NCBI GenBank assembly: GCA_018524725.1
Contig: JAEUWP010000207.1
Span: 1-64,000 of the forward strand
Length of the DNA stretch: 64,000 nt
Reading direction: 5' to 3'
Origin: Podaxis mareebaensis
Taxonomy: Eukaryota > Basidiomycota > Agaricomycetes > Agaricales > Agaricaceae
Of the stretch, positions 9,713 through 21,205 are shown one piece after another; within the stretch, counting starts at the first letter, position 1; the number at the start of each line of letters is the position of its first letter. A model generated the notes under the pieces. It worked only from the letters and a program-made list of their open reading frames with translations. It searched no databases and had not been told where the DNA came from. The translations under genes were made by a program, and so were the position numbers.

Positions 9713-12098
9713 GGCGTTCTGTTTTTGTGCTGCTGTATCTTGCTTCTTCCCCCTAGGGCACCTTACAGACACAACCGCCCTTGCATCACCTCTTCTCCAC
9801 TAGATCCGATATCCCCCCTTCGTTTCGCCACTCTCTCGTGCCCCTATGCGACGTTCCGCGCCCTTCACAGTCTTGCTTCCAACTGTATTCACCATTAAGA
9901 CTGCCCTGGCATTCCTGGGATCCACATCAATGCACTGACACAAACCCTGTTCTTGATTGACTCGCGCGATCTAATAGAAACCTGTAGATTAGTCTCTGTT
10001 TCCCGCCTTCATTTCTATTCTATGCTTTATTTTTTTCGGCCTGAATGTCGCAGCAGAACAAGGTATTCAAATGCCATGTTTACACCTCTCTACTTTGTTT
10101 TTTTCCACCAATCTTCCACTCTTCTTTCTCTCCTGCTCATAGAATACTTGTAAAATCCTTCAATCTTTCTCCGTTCAACTCCGTTCAACCATGTACACTT
10201 CCCGGTGTAAATATGAATATGAAATGGTAGTGAATCATGCCTCATTCCAAGGCCATCTCGTCAAATACTTTGTGTTTACTTTCACTCCTTGGTGCCACTT
10301 CGCATTTCACACTTAGGTCATCCCTAAAAATTTGATTCCACTATCTAGATTTTGCTAACAACCAAACTCCTATCTACCCTGGTCAGACGGACGCTGCCGC
10401 GTCACTCCTACTGCAGCTATTCTTCTTTTTGCCAGTTTTCATTTGTATCTAGATCATTCCCCAATCTTCCCTCCGTGTGTATATTAGTATTTATCCCCTA
10501 TGGTAGTAATCATTCCCGATGAACATCGATCACTTCATTTCTAATATTGTTCTACAGGGCTAGAAGGGATGATCTTCAACTGGATGAACGCCCAGAGAGG
10601 AGAGAGACTTCTCAGTACATTTCGCAGAGAACTTCTGCTACGCTTTGTGGAGAATACTTGGGAATTGCCTGTGGCCAGCGCTCTAAGGACTTCCGAGGGA
10701 TACCCCTGCTGAGTCCCTCTCAGTGGGAAGTTTGCGCTTCCACAGCGGCGTTCATGAGATAGGAGATCTCCTGAAAGTAGAAGATCTAGTAGATTAATTT
10801 CCTTCGATGACGTTGCCGAGTAGCGAGTAGTACGACTGAGCAAGCCTGATATGTATTGGTGCTAGAATCATCTGCTATTTGGAAATCAATCCGAATCAAT
10901 CCAACCAGGAACGCCATCAGCTCTTCGCACGGTACAATGATAGGTGAGATCGATTCAGGCGTTTGGCAAGTATTTGGTCAGTAATGGGGATGGCAACCTC
11001 CTCAGGTTGCTCTCCAAGCTCGCTGCTGTCCATCATCCATCGGATTTTGATGTGAACTTTTCCTTTCTGAGCACAGGCCCATGAGTACCTGCCAGACACT
11101 CTCTGCTAAAACCATTGGCAAGCTCCTCCGCCGCCTCTCTAACCCCTAATCCCTAACCCCGTCGTGACGGCCAGCCGCACACGACACGACACAATCCCTA
11201 GTGCTTGATTCATTGCTTCGACACATTGTCCCACTAGTGTCCAATAATCTGTTCCTGTCCCTGGCGTCCTACCAGAATGAGCTTAGCCGTGTTTGTACCC
11301 GCTCCATAACTAAACAAATATCAAGCCCTTTTTTTGATTTTGGGCCTATCGATATCACAACAGCTGCAATTACCACACGAGAACAGTTAGGCTTCGAGGC
11401 TTTATGGTGATGTTTTTGGTGACGTTGTCCCGGTGGCTCGGGAACGGGTGCCTGTACATAGGTATGTGTACCGCAGCATTGATGGAGTATTGATCACAGT
11501 CGTCCAAGACTCTTAGTTGATAGGTCTCCGTGGACCCTTTGACCTACCAGTTATGGCGAAGTATTAGGTTTGAAAAAGAACACATATTTATTTAATACTC
11601 TTTGCCCTAATAGATGTTGACGGTGAATGGGGTTATTTATGACGAAAGAAATCTGTAATGTGAGCGTCTTTCAGCGAAGTGGCCTGAGCAACGGGAACTT
11701 CCTGAGAATAAGCTCTCAAGGCATTCTCAAGCTGCTGCCCAGTGGAGTATGATCTGCGTGAGTAAGGAAATGGTTCATGAGCATCTGTGCTTGAAAAGAC
11801 ACGTCGGGATTGTATCTATAGACCCATCCAGGTCATGGCGTTCGTCCACAATTAGGTCGGTTGCTTGATTTTCTCTGGGGAGAACAAATCCCCGCTTACC
11901 AACTCCGCCGCCGCCTCTATCTATCAGTTATATGGCGGAGTGTCAGTTTTGGCGGCTATCAGTTATAAGAGAGGCGACTTTATTCCTCAGAAACGGGCCG
12001 ATTTCCCTCCCATCGCCTCATAAATCTCCAAAGTAAGAACAACTTATACCGCGCGCTCACCTTCTTCGGCGCCTCCTTTCTGTCTTGTTCCCACTCCA
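9713..12098. other. 2.4-kb intergenic stretch, no gene supported
   Basis: Short ORFs (for example around 10547-10762 and 11201-11410) show no motif, no partner exon with good splice sites and no recognisable family. A short CCCTAA-like tract lies at 11139-11160. The 12-mer CTATCAGTTATA occurs twice near 11925-11975. Confidence 0.45.
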
Positions 12099-12340
12099 TC
12101 AAGTAAGGTCTCGAACTTCTGCGCCACGGCCAGAAGCAGTACTTCGAGCGTCATGATATTCTTCTTCGTGAGGAACCGCGTGGTGTTCTCCTTCATGTAC
12201 GGAGTTGTAGCTCGAAGGAGCATCCTATACATGATATATGACGGGTGCCGATATAGGTTGCCGTGTTTTAATCATGGTTGAAAATTTACCTGGTTTATCG
12301 AACGTCCTTGGAATGCGATGGTGCTCTGTCCTGGTTTCAT
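12099..12340 (-). CDS. Candidate small protein, 58 residues, two exons
   Basis: Exon 1 (12290-12340) encodes 17 codons, MKPGQSTIAFQGRSINQ. A 65-nt intron (12225-12289) with GT and AG ends follows. Exon 2 (12099-12224) gives a hydrophilic, His/Glu-rich chain (VHEGEHHAVPHEEEYHDARS, then ASGRGAEVRDLT) and a TGA stop. Phases match and no stop interrupts. The composition is strongly acidic and histidine-rich, without cysteine, signal peptide or membrane segment, like a small disordered stress-type protein, but I recognise no family. It lies about 120 bp downstream of the intact GlcNAc kinase on the same strand. An unspliced reading frame on the same strand (12044-12232) competes with this model. 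Confidence 0.42.
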
Positions 12341-12463
12341 GAAGTGAGACGAAACGCCTGATGATCGAATAGATCATAGAAGCACAAGCTGCACAGGTAC
12401 ATTGTGGATTGTTGACTTGCAATAAAATACAGAATATTATTCAATAACATAACCATTGCAATC

Positions 12464-13534
12464 TCACGATTTCTTCGCAGCAGCAGCCAACGCCACCGCC
12501 CCGGTCTTCGCAGCGTCATCCACAAACAACACATGCTTGAATACATGCCCACGTTCCTTCAACCCCTCCAAAATCATCGCCCGATACCGCTCCACGCCCA
12601 CAAGCGACCCTCCAAACGACAACACCGCGTCCTGCGGATCGATCAACCGCGGTTTCTCCTCCGTCGGCAACCCCAGAAGCACCGACACAGTATCCACCAA
12701 CGACTTCGCACACTTCCTCAACACCTCCAACGCAAGCGGGTCGTTATCCTCAAACGCAGCCTCGAAGACAATAGGCGAAAGCGTCGACAGCCGTTTCTCC
12801 CGCACAAAATTCACTGCAGGTGCATCTGGGCCCACCGCGACGCCCGGAATGGGATCAGGCAAGTATATGTATCTGAAGATCTCCATCGGATTGGTGATAT
12901 TAAACCTCGCCATGATCTTTTCGCATAACCTGCTCTGCTGCACCGGAAGCATCCCACCCACTTCCACGGTGGCTCGATCGGCCCTCGCAAGGATGTGCCG
13001 CACCGCTTCACGGCCCACATCATATCCTCCTCCCTCATCTCCCAAAATCCAACCCCAACCTCCAGAACGACAACACTCTACGATTTGACCGTTTACTTTC
13101 TCAAATGACACAGCAATAGCGCCCGTTCCCGCGATGATGCATACAGCCTTCGATACATCATCAAACAAATGAATAGGGGCTGCAAGGAGGTGGGTATCAT
13201 TGGCCACTATCAAGTTTGGGCCGATCGGAATGCCGACGAGAATTGATAGAGGCTTTAAAACGCTCTTTATAGCAGCTGGAGAGTCGGCGCCAGAGACTCC
13301 AAACCAGGCGGTTGCGAATGGGGTAGGTCCAGTAGGAGGCAGTTCGGTAGGGAGAGATGCGGCAGCAAGGGCTTCGGTGACTGCGACTCTGACGGCATGC
13401 GTATACGCATCGATAGTCAGGTAATTGAGGTTAGAGGGACCACCGTGTCCATGACCAACGACGTTGCCATTAGAATCTGCGATAACGGCTGCGGTCTTGC
13501 TACCGCCACAATCGACGCACAGAAAGTAGGACAT
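12464..13534 (-). CDS. N-acetyl-D-glucosamine kinase (BadF/BadG family)
   Basis: A single-exon gene of 356 residues, the usual length for eukaryotic GlcNAc kinases of the actin-like sugar-kinase fold. It would phosphorylate GlcNAc released from chitin or glycoproteins to GlcNAc-6-phosphate in the cytosol. The N-terminus has the phosphate-binding loop VDCGGSKT. Later come DTHLLAAPIHLF, the second glycine-rich loop CIIAGTGAIAVSF, then GGWGWILGDEGGGYDVGREAV, and near the C-terminus DAVLSFGGSLVG, all expected of the family. The frame is open from the ATG to the stop. Two broken copies lie 5-8 kb upstream in the window (4815-5458 and 6895-7572), so this is the surviving member of a local duplication set. 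The exact substrate is inferred from family resemblance only. Confidence 0.88.
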   Translation of the reverse strand: MSYFLCVDCGGSKTAAVIADSNGNVVGHGHGGPSNLNYLTIDAYTHAVRVAVTEALAAASLPTELPPTGPTPFATAWFGVSGADSPAAIKSVLKPLSILVGIPIGPNLIVANDTHLLAAPIHLFDDVSKAVCIIAGTGAIAVSFEKVNGQIVECCRSGGWGWILGDEGGGYDVGREAVRHILARADRATVEVGGMLPVQQSRLCEKIMARFNITNPMEIFRYIYLPDPIPGVAVGPDAPAVNFVREKRLSTLSPIVFEAAFEDNDPLALEVLRKCAKSLVDTVSVLLGLPTEEKPRLIDPQDAVLSFGGSLVGVERYRAMILEGLKERGHVFKHVLFVDDAAKTGAVALAAAAKKS

Positions 13535-14058
13535 GTAGGGTGTGTTATGGTAGAGAGAAAGGAGGGGAAAGGGTGTATCTGAGGTTATGAATGGTGCACA
13601 TGCAGCTGGTCTCTATTTGGGGAGTTAGGACAGGCTGATTGGCGAGCATATGTACCGCTACACATCATCCTTCATTGGCGCCAATTACCGGCCCTAATAT
13701 TCACACGCTATCCGGGCATATAAACACACCTTTTTTTTTCTTGTAACTTCTTTGTGCGGCGGCACGGCCATGTCATTTCCCCATGTTGCTCATGACTGCG
13801 TGGTCTCTTGGACCTCTTCACGCGGTCGTTCGAGTGTCAGGCCGTGCTCTGAGAAATTCGGACATCTTAGCACCCTCTGTCGTCTCTGCCACTCAACGCG
13901 GAGAGGATGGGTCGGTAGTTCGTACATACACCAATCTGCATCCAACCATATTGTATCTAGATTGTTCACCGTACTCTAAATATTGCATTGTGCTTTCAAA
14001 CAACAGAAGTTGGAACAGATATGAAGAGAGAACTACCCTATGGATTACTATCACGGTA
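13535..14058. other. Intergenic; GlcNAc kinase promoter side
   Basis: 524 bp between the start of the minus-strand GlcNAc kinase and the 3' end of cornichon A. It must contain the kinase promoter; no clear TATA box in the right orientation was seen. A T9 run lies near 13732. Confidence 0.5.
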
Positions 14059-15150
14059 TCACTCGCTCTCAGCAATCAGAGCAACAATCATCCTGTCCCA
14101 CCACGCCATCGGCATTAGCACCACAAACCACATGAAAACTCGAGGCCGACACACCTGTAGAGGTAATAGAAGAAGGAAAGAAGATAGAACCCCAATTTGA
14201 AGAACGTCTCTTTCTTGTGTCCACCCAGAGTTCTAAAGATCTCGGTCGCATCGTACATGTGGCTCTTTTTCCGGATTCTGCAACGCGAAGCGAAACAATT
14301 CCCATAAGCACATGCACACTCATACACGACAACACAGCCCTCGAGCCGCATCACTCCCGGAGCGAGGGAATAAAAATAACAAAAAAAAGGTCAACGCGAA
14401 CTCACTTGTCAGCATTGTAGAGCACCAAAGGCAGGTTGAGGAAAAACGCCGTCCATTGTCCACAAATGAGGAAAAGCAGTGTGAGGAACGCGTGTGCCAG
14501 ATTTTCCGGAAGAACAAACTGCGCGTATTGGAGAGGTGGCAGAGGTGGCAGAGGTGTCCTATCAGTAACTTGCCAACATGATATGAGATTGACGCACTTG
14601 ATTCAGCTTGTTGCAGAGGTCAATGGGGTTGATATAGTCGCATTCCAAATCCGAGAACATGATAATCTATCCAACAACGTTAGCCTCCCAGAACCGCGCA
14701 CGCGATACCACAGTATTGGCGGGCCCAGCCAGATCAAGAGGTTCGCCAAGCCAAGCATATTCGAAAAGAAACTCACGAAGAACACCATGCAGAACAGTAA
14801 CCCAGCGGCCATAAGCACCCCGAACAAAAACAACCAGCCTACACCAGGTCATATGGTCCCATAAAGAACCAACAGCGCACGCGCCCGAGATTGCAGTAAC
14901 ATGGCGAGATTAACAAGCCCGCGTGAAGAGCGGACATAAAAAGGGAGGGAGGGCAAAGTTTTCCACATGTGGGGTCGAAGAGAAGTACGCAGGGGTCGCA
15001 TGGTCAAGGTTGCGTATGCGTGGCATAAGATCCGTCATAGGACGTCGCAAAAACCGAACATCAAGGGAAAAAGTGAAAAAGCACAAGCACGGAATCTGTC
15101 AGCTCTCTATTCCAAGCCGACAACTTCGTACACGTACCTGCTCCACCCAT
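14059..15150 (-). CDS. Cornichon family ER cargo receptor (Erv14-like), copy A
   Basis: Six exons on the minus strand join in phase: 15138-15150, 14777-14838, 14598-14666, 14406-14518, 14155-14277 and 14059-14092. They encode 137 residues, the normal size. Cornichon proteins are small ER membrane proteins that load transmembrane cargo into COPII vesicles. Hallmarks are [20 protein letters not shown] (first membrane segment), the [20 protein letters not shown] block, [12 protein letters not shown] (second segment), the cargo-binding [11 protein letters not shown] motif followed by GHKKET, and [15 protein letters not shown] (third segment). The tail is [10 protein letters not shown]. The first exon is only 13 nt and the first intron is long (299 nt). 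A second cornichon gene follows at 15686-16467 with the same intron positions. Confidence 0.95.
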
Positions 15151-15685
15151 CGTAATGTCGTGTCGTCAAAAACTTGAGCGGGGAGGGAGAAAAAGGTTAT
15201 GGATCAGATGCCTGAAAAAAAGAAGGTAGGGAAGTAGTATGTGAACAGGAGAGGTTTTGAGGCCGGTAGGGGGTTGCAGGTAGGAAGGGGATGGAGAACG
15301 GACTCGGGCGAGAGGATTGGAGTTGAAGAAGGGGTTGCACGCGCCAGCCGCCTCAGCTTTGGATCTGCAAGACTCGGTGACGTTGAATGCGCGTGACAAA
15401 GTTCACACACGCGTGGCTTACATCTCCGCAGTCCCCGAAACGGGCTTACAGGGGTCCCCGGCCTCTATTCAAAGCACCTACGGAATATATTTCGTACGTA
15501 GACAAATAGAACAAGAAATTATCCGCATTGCGTTGTGTGCAAAACATGACATCACTCTCTCTTATGAGAAGGGTAAGTATCAGCGAGAACACCAAGAGTA
15601 TATCTGGCGAAAGCAGCGACCAAGAACGCGAAGTGCCCATCCCCATCCCCCGGAGCTATAGTAAAAGCATTGGATTCACCGAGGT
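15151..15685. other. Spacer between the two cornichon genes
   Basis: 535 bp holding the 3' end of cornichon B and the promoter of cornichon A. No additional gene is supported. Confidence 0.5.
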
Positions 15686-16467
15686 TCACTCCTCGGCAAT
15701 GAGGGCGGCGATCATCCTATGACAATGCGCGTTAATAAAGACGGAAGAAAACTGACAGCAGCACGCACCGGTATAGGTAGTAGAAGAAAGAAACAAGATA
15801 GAACCCAAGCTTAACGAATGCTTCTTTCTTGTGCCCATCTAACGTACGGAAAATCTCCGTCGCATCCAACATGTGGTTCTTATTGACAATCCTAGTGATG
15901 CCAGGGTAAGTACTCCAAGTCGAAAATAACCAGAAGCACCGCGCCGATGCTTACTTGTTGACATTCCACGCCAGAAGGGGAACATTAATCAGAAACGCTG
16001 TCCACTGCCCACTTAACAGGAACAACAGAGCTAGGAAAGCATGCGCAGCATTTTCCGGTATGACGAACTATATATGGGAGGTTGTAAGCATATGTTTTCA
16101 GCAGTTAACCGGAGCTGTAATATAACGCACCTGGTTGATCTTGTTACACAGGTCAATGGGATTAATGTAGTCGCTCTCGAGGTCCGAGTACATTATCACC
16201 TACAAACTCACACCATCAGTATCATATTTTCAAGACTGGCTCCCTCAACCAAGAAACCTGGCGTCATTCCGCCAACAGTAAGGAAACTCACGAAAAAGAC
16301 CATAGTGAACAACAGGGCGCCTGACCAAAGGATAGCGAAGAGGAATAACCAGCCTGAGTAGCATCAAGGTTGCACGTTCCGTCGAGAGGGAATGAACCAA
16401 ACAGCTCTTCACTTTAGTTTACGAGGGTTTAACTTCCGCAGCAAAGATGGGACTCACCGCCCGCCAT
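15686..16467 (-). CDS. Cornichon family ER cargo receptor (Erv14-like), copy B
   Basis: Six exons on the minus strand: 16458-16467, 16292-16353, 16131-16199, 15955-16067, 15769-15891 and 15686-15716, all in phase, giving 135 residues. Exons 2-5 have exactly the same lengths (62, 69, 113, 123 nt) as in copy A, so the two genes are paralogues from a tandem duplication. Key blocks are conserved: [62 protein letters not shown] and the tail MIAALIAEE. Differences lie mainly in the first and second membrane segments and the loop after them (for example FAILWSGALLFTMVFF). No frame is broken, so both copies appear functional and may prefer different cargo. Confidence 0.95.
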
Positions 16468-16840
16468 GTTTGATGATGAGGGTTAGAAAATAAAAGCAGC
16501 AGATTGGACCGAGTTAGAGCAGAAAGGTGCTGTAGCTGAGCACACAACAGCTGGACCGAGGATGAGTTTCCGAGAGAGCACTGCAAACGCCCTCAGGCAC
16601 GCGTCCCTACTGGTGATGATCGTGTCAAAACCCGTCACGGTCACACTTCTCAACCAACAATTGCTCAATAATTAAATTCTACCATAACATGAGTGAAACC
16701 AGATACGTAGGTGTACAACGGCAAGTCTGTTACAATATGAGAGGAGGAACGCCAAAACCAGCTTTCAGAAATGAAAAGGAAACGCAAGAAGGAGCAAGGC
16801 ATAAGAAACACCAAGAAAACGAAGAAACAATGCGAAACAA
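16468..16840. other. Short intergenic stretch upstream of cornichon B
   Basis: 373 bp containing the cornichon B promoter and the 3' end region of the RNA-binding protein gene. Nothing else is recognised. Confidence 0.5.
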
Positions 16841-17824
16841 TCAGTCAATCTCCATCCTATTCGACCCATTGCCCTGTCGCCCCCCTCCACCACGTCGTCC
16901 ACCACGTCCGCGACCCCCACGACCTCCCCTCCGTCCACCGCGACCCGATGGCGCTGGAGCATAGTCGGCAGGGTCCGTCCCAGGAGGAGCGACCAACACT
17001 TGCGCACGAGGGTCCTCCTTGATGATAGAATCTGATCGCATTTTCCTACCCAACAATCAATAACCTTCCTTCTCAACGAGGAAGAGTAGATGACTCACGA
17101 TCCCGACTCTTCTTCCCCTCCCATAAGCACGTCAACACTCCCCTCCTCCCTAACCAAACCCAATCCATCCGGCCCACCTAGCCTATTACTGAGCGACGTC
17201 CCCGTAGACGTGCTGCCCACAATCCTCACAGACAAAATCTTTCCATCAGCCGGCTGTTTGTTGAACTTTTGCACCGCAGAAGTCGCCGACGCCGCAGTCT
17301 TGAACGTCACCCTAATCTTCACATCATCTCCCCCACGAACTAATTTTGACGATGTAATTGCGCCGCAGCTCTTGAAGATAGCAGCAACATCGTCCGCTGT
17401 TGTGCCTGCCACCAAACCACTAACTTCCACGACGTTGCCTTGAACGGCACTAGCACCCTTGATTGATAATCCTTGGTCTTTGGCACCTGCAGCTGCAGCG
17501 GTGGCCTCCCGTAAAGCCCTCTGAGCAAGATTGTTGATGTTGGGTTTCGGTGGGCCGGCTTGGCCAGAGAGACGCGCCGAGAGAGAGTTATGGGATTCGT
17601 AGAGATCGTGAGACCATGGTGCATCAATGTCACCCTTGGGAGGCCGGGAGCGGTTCTGAGAGCGCCAGTGTCGGAAAAGCGGTTTTGAGGACGCAGAAGG
17701 AGAGAGTACACACGTATGGGGTTGATGAGCGGCTTGAAGACCCATTGGACTTTGTTCGACGGATGGGACCGGTTGGAGTGGTGGAGTTGGGTGTTATGTT
17801 CATGCGCTCAAGGAGAGAAGCCAT
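16841..17824 (-). CDS. Yra1/ALYREF-like RNA-binding protein (RRM, RGG tail)
   Basis: Three exons on the minus strand: 17714-17824, 17099-17655 and 16841-17045, in phase, giving 290 residues. The N-terminus is basic and disordered (MASLLERMNITPNS). The middle holds one RRM: the RNP2-like start VVEVSGLVAGTTADDVAAIF, the helix-strand block GAITSSKLVRGGDDVKIRVTF, and ATSAVQKFNKQPADGKILSV. The C-terminal exon has an RGG-rich stretch ([17 protein letters not shown]) ending NRMEID. This layout fits mRNA export adaptors of the Yra1/ALY type, which act in the nucleus with the THO/TREX complex. The canonical N- and C-terminal UAP56-binding boxes are not clearly conserved, so the assignment within RRM proteins is moderate. 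Confidence 0.78.
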
Positions 17825-18788
17825 CGTTGGGTGTGTACGGGGAGGAGAAAGAGGGAATAAGAAGAGAGAGACTTGAGGAGTAGAAAAATTAGGTGGTGAT
17901 GGAAGGGGATGAAGAGCTGTGGTGCTCTGTTTGGTTCCGTCATCCCTCCCAAACATATTCCTGGTGGCGGTGCACGCACCCACTCCTGGGGCATAGCCAC
18001 AGGAGGCCACGGGAATAGGAGAACCCAGTGTCTTTATGATCATGTTTGTGATTCTTCTTTTGCCGTGCCTACATACGTTCCCCGAGGCTTGGCGATGCGA
18101 TTTGCTGTTATACCCTTGATTACTGGCTCTTGTCTGTGGCTCAGTCTGTCATCAGCCCAACGAAAATGATGGGCATTTTGGCGACTGACAGAGAACCAAG
18201 GTTGCTTCTCAGCCCCGTGCGACCTTGTCTATTCATGTTGCATCGCGCATCTTCCTCGCTTGTTATAGGGAACAGGCCTTTCTCCGAAGATCATCGCTTT
18301 GCTGATTGTGCCATTTTCAAATCACTGAAGCCTTGCCAACTACTTATTTCCAGATTCCCTCCGCGCGTTTAAGTGTCGCTGCAGACTTATACCGTTGATA
18401 ATGAACTCATGCTGAGCGCCTTGCAGCATCCGCCTATTTACCATGCGGTCGCCTTTCTCGCGCCGTCATGTTGTCAACAATTGACAAATTCGCCATCGTG
18501 CCAACGAATCAGGTGAGCACTTGATAGACTTCAAAGTCCCACTCTCCACAAGCCGAAAGAAAAGCAGAGTTGGGGTTGAACATTGATGGACCGGCTGACG
18601 GGAAACAGCGACACCGGACTCCGAACGTAACGACCCCGACCATAAGTATCCGCAAACAAAGTTAGACTCGCCCACTAACTTTTTCCACTTCATATATATT
18701 GTCCCTGACAATCCACTCATAAGTCCTCCCGCCCACGTTACCCCGCCAACCCCGCCTTGCTTTCGTTTATATTCTTCTCCAGTTCACG
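17825..18788. other. Divergent intergenic region (964 bp)
   Basis: Separates the divergently transcribed RNA-binding protein gene (minus) and the CoA-ligase-like gene (plus), so it contains both promoters. No additional coding region is supported. Confidence 0.5.
18693..18700 (+). promoter_or_regulatory. TATA-like box of the CoA-ligase-like gene
   Basis: TATATATT lies about 90 bp upstream of the ATG at 18789, a usual distance for a fungal TATA element. Inferred from position and sequence only. Confidence 0.4.
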
Positions 18789-21205
18789 ATGCCCCAGAAA
18801 ATCTATACCTCTCCTGTACCACCAGTTCCCATACCCAGCTGCTCGGTTTTTACATATTTGTTTGGTTCCAACGACCCAACGCTCGTCGGACCTTACCCCG
18901 CCTCCCATCCTGCATTTGTTGACGCAAACACCGGTACAACTATTACTCGCGGCCAGCTCAAGCAACTCGCTTTCCAGTTTGGCTACGGTTTGAGATCTGT
19001 CTTCGGTGCAAGGCGCGGAGATACGCTCCTTGTTTATTCCCCCAATTCGATCCACTGGCCAGTTGTCGTCTTTGGCGCCGGTACGTGTCCATTGGTGTTT
19101 CCGTTGACGTGTGCCTGACTGTTGATGATGATCAGTGGCTGCTGGTATCCGATGCACCCTCGCCAACAGCGCGTACAACGCCCGCGAACTTGCCTTCCAA
19201 TACACCGATAGTGGTGCCAAAGTTCTCGTTACGAGTGAAGAAGGTCTCCCCGTCGTCCGCCAGACGTTCCAAGAGCTCGGCCTGAACAAAACTGAAGCCG
19301 ACAAGCGTATTGTTGTCCTCCCCCAAAGTCTCAAGTGGGCTGGTGGTCCTGATGCACCACGAAGTCCTGATGCCGCAGGTCTTCTCGAACTCGGAGATTT
19401 ACTTGGAAAGGGTGCGCTTGGTGCTGAGGAACGGTTTGATGGAGATGATGCGAATGAGACGGTTTACCTTTGCTACAGCTCCGGTGCGTAATTTTTGGCC
19501 TGCAGGCTTTTGTCTATCAAACTTCCTTGGTGACTAACTTTGTTTAATGTAATTTCAAGGCACCACTGGGAAGCCCAAGGGAGTCGAGGTTCGTTTCATC
19601 ATCCAAGTCGCTTCTTTGATGCATGATATATTGACCGCATATAGACTACACACAAGAATATCACCGCTGTGCTCTCGATTGTCAAGGAGCTCTTCCCTCC
19701 TTTCGGTCCGAACGATAGGATGCTCGCTATTCTACCATTCTATCATATTTATGGTGAGGACCTCAAGTAGTCTTTCATTGTGATTCGAATTCTTCAACTT
19801 CTCTTCGCAGGTGCCGTCAAGCTCCTTCACTATCCCTTCACACACGGTACATCGATCGTAGTGATGCCAAGATTCGACCCCGTTCAATTCTGCGCCAATG
19901 TTGAAAAGTACAAGATTAACGTGGCTCTCATCGTTCCTCCTGTCCTCGTCGTTCTCGCTCGTCATCCTGGTAGGTTTCATTTATCCAGCATTGTTAAGCT
20001 ATGTTGATCAGGTCCCACTAGCTGTGGACAACTACGACATGTCAACGGTCAGGTGCTTGTTCTCTGGCGCAGCACCGTTGGGAGCCGCGTTGACAAAAGC
20101 CGTAAGTCTCACATACATGCTGAACTCGGGTTTTAATCCTCATTTCTGTCATTTCGTCAGGTCATCGACCGCTTGGAATCCAAACGTAGTAACGGTGTTC
20201 GACTCTACATCGTTCAAGGTTACGGCCTCACCGAGACTTCGCCCACCACCCACCTCCAACCCTTAAGTGGTGCTCACAAAATTGGTAGTATTGGTCTCCT
20301 CCTGCCCAATCTAGAAGCACGACTCGTCGTGGACGGTGAAGGCAATGGTGAGATCGATGCTGAGGAGGGTCAACCTGGAGAGCTTTGGATTCGTGGTCCC
20401 AACGTTATGAAAGTTCGTTTTTTCCACTCTCGTTCTAACTGTGGGCCGGATTGACATTGGTTACTTTAGGGCTACCTCAATCGACCTGACGCCACTAAGG
20501 ACTCTATCACACCCGATAAGTGGTTCAAAACCGGCGACATTGCGATTCGGGACTCTGAAGGGTACTACTATATCGTCGATCGTCGTAAAGAGTTGATTAA
20601 GTACAAGGTACGTACCTTCACCACCTCCACTCTTCCTAATCTAAACCCTCCCTCTTCACAGGGCTTCCAAGGTTCGCCTCCCTTCCAACCGTCATTTATC
20701 TCGCTCCCTCTCATCAGCCGCATGAAATACAACAGTACCTCCCGCCGAACTCGAAAGCGTACTCCTCACCCACCCCGATATCGCAGACGCCGCTGTGATT
20801 GGTGTCGAGAGCGCGAAAGAAGCGACGGAGCTGCCTCGGGCGTACATCGTTCATGCGCGACCTGAGGAGGTTAAGACCGAGGCTCAGAAGATTGAGTTCG
20901 CGCAGAGCGTCAAGAAGTGGATTCAGACGAAGGTTGCGAGGCATAAATTCCTCCGAGGAGGTGAGTTTATGTTTATGAGTTAATAGGTGAGATGATTTGC
21001 TAATGAAAACTATGCGTCTAGGTGTTGTCGTTATTGATGTCGTGCCAAAGAGGTGAGTCTATACTTTGTCCAGGTTCTTGGGTAGGTATTGAAACGGTTT
21101 TGTAGTGCTGCTGGAAAGATCCTTCGCCGGATGCTCCGTGATCAAGCTAAGCAAGAGCTCGCTGGACGTGATCCCGCGGATGCGGATGTCAAGGCTAAGC
21201 TCTAA
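18789..21205 (+). CDS. Acyl/4-coumarate-CoA ligase-like enzyme, peroxisomal
   Basis: Twelve exons join in phase: 18789-19080, 19136-19483, 19560-19588, 19645-19753, 19811-19969, 20022-20101, 20161-20412, 20470-20607, 20662-20671, 20736-20960, 21022-21052 and 21106-21205. The product has 590 residues. It belongs to the AMP-binding (ANL) superfamily, which activates carboxylic acids as acyl-adenylates and passes them to CoA. Motifs: the P-loop [11 protein letters not shown] (split by an intron), [15 protein letters not shown], the [12 protein letters not shown] core, WFKTGDI, the hinge [20 protein letters not shown], and the catalytic lysine near SAAGKILRR. The chain ends in AKL, a peroxisomal PTS1-type signal. 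The best match in layout is 4-coumarate-CoA ligase-like; the true substrate cannot be read from sequence. One exon is only 10 nt. Confidence 0.92.

Noticed and set aside
11139..11160. Interstitial telomere-like tract (CTAACCCCTAATCCCTAACCCC)
   Set aside because: Only one exact CCCTAA and two imperfect units; too short to tell from chance, and nothing nearby indicates a former chromosome end.
11925..11975. Paired CTATCAGTTATA motifs as a regulatory element
   Set aside because: Two copies of a 12-mer with no gene start nearby; insufficient to call an operator.
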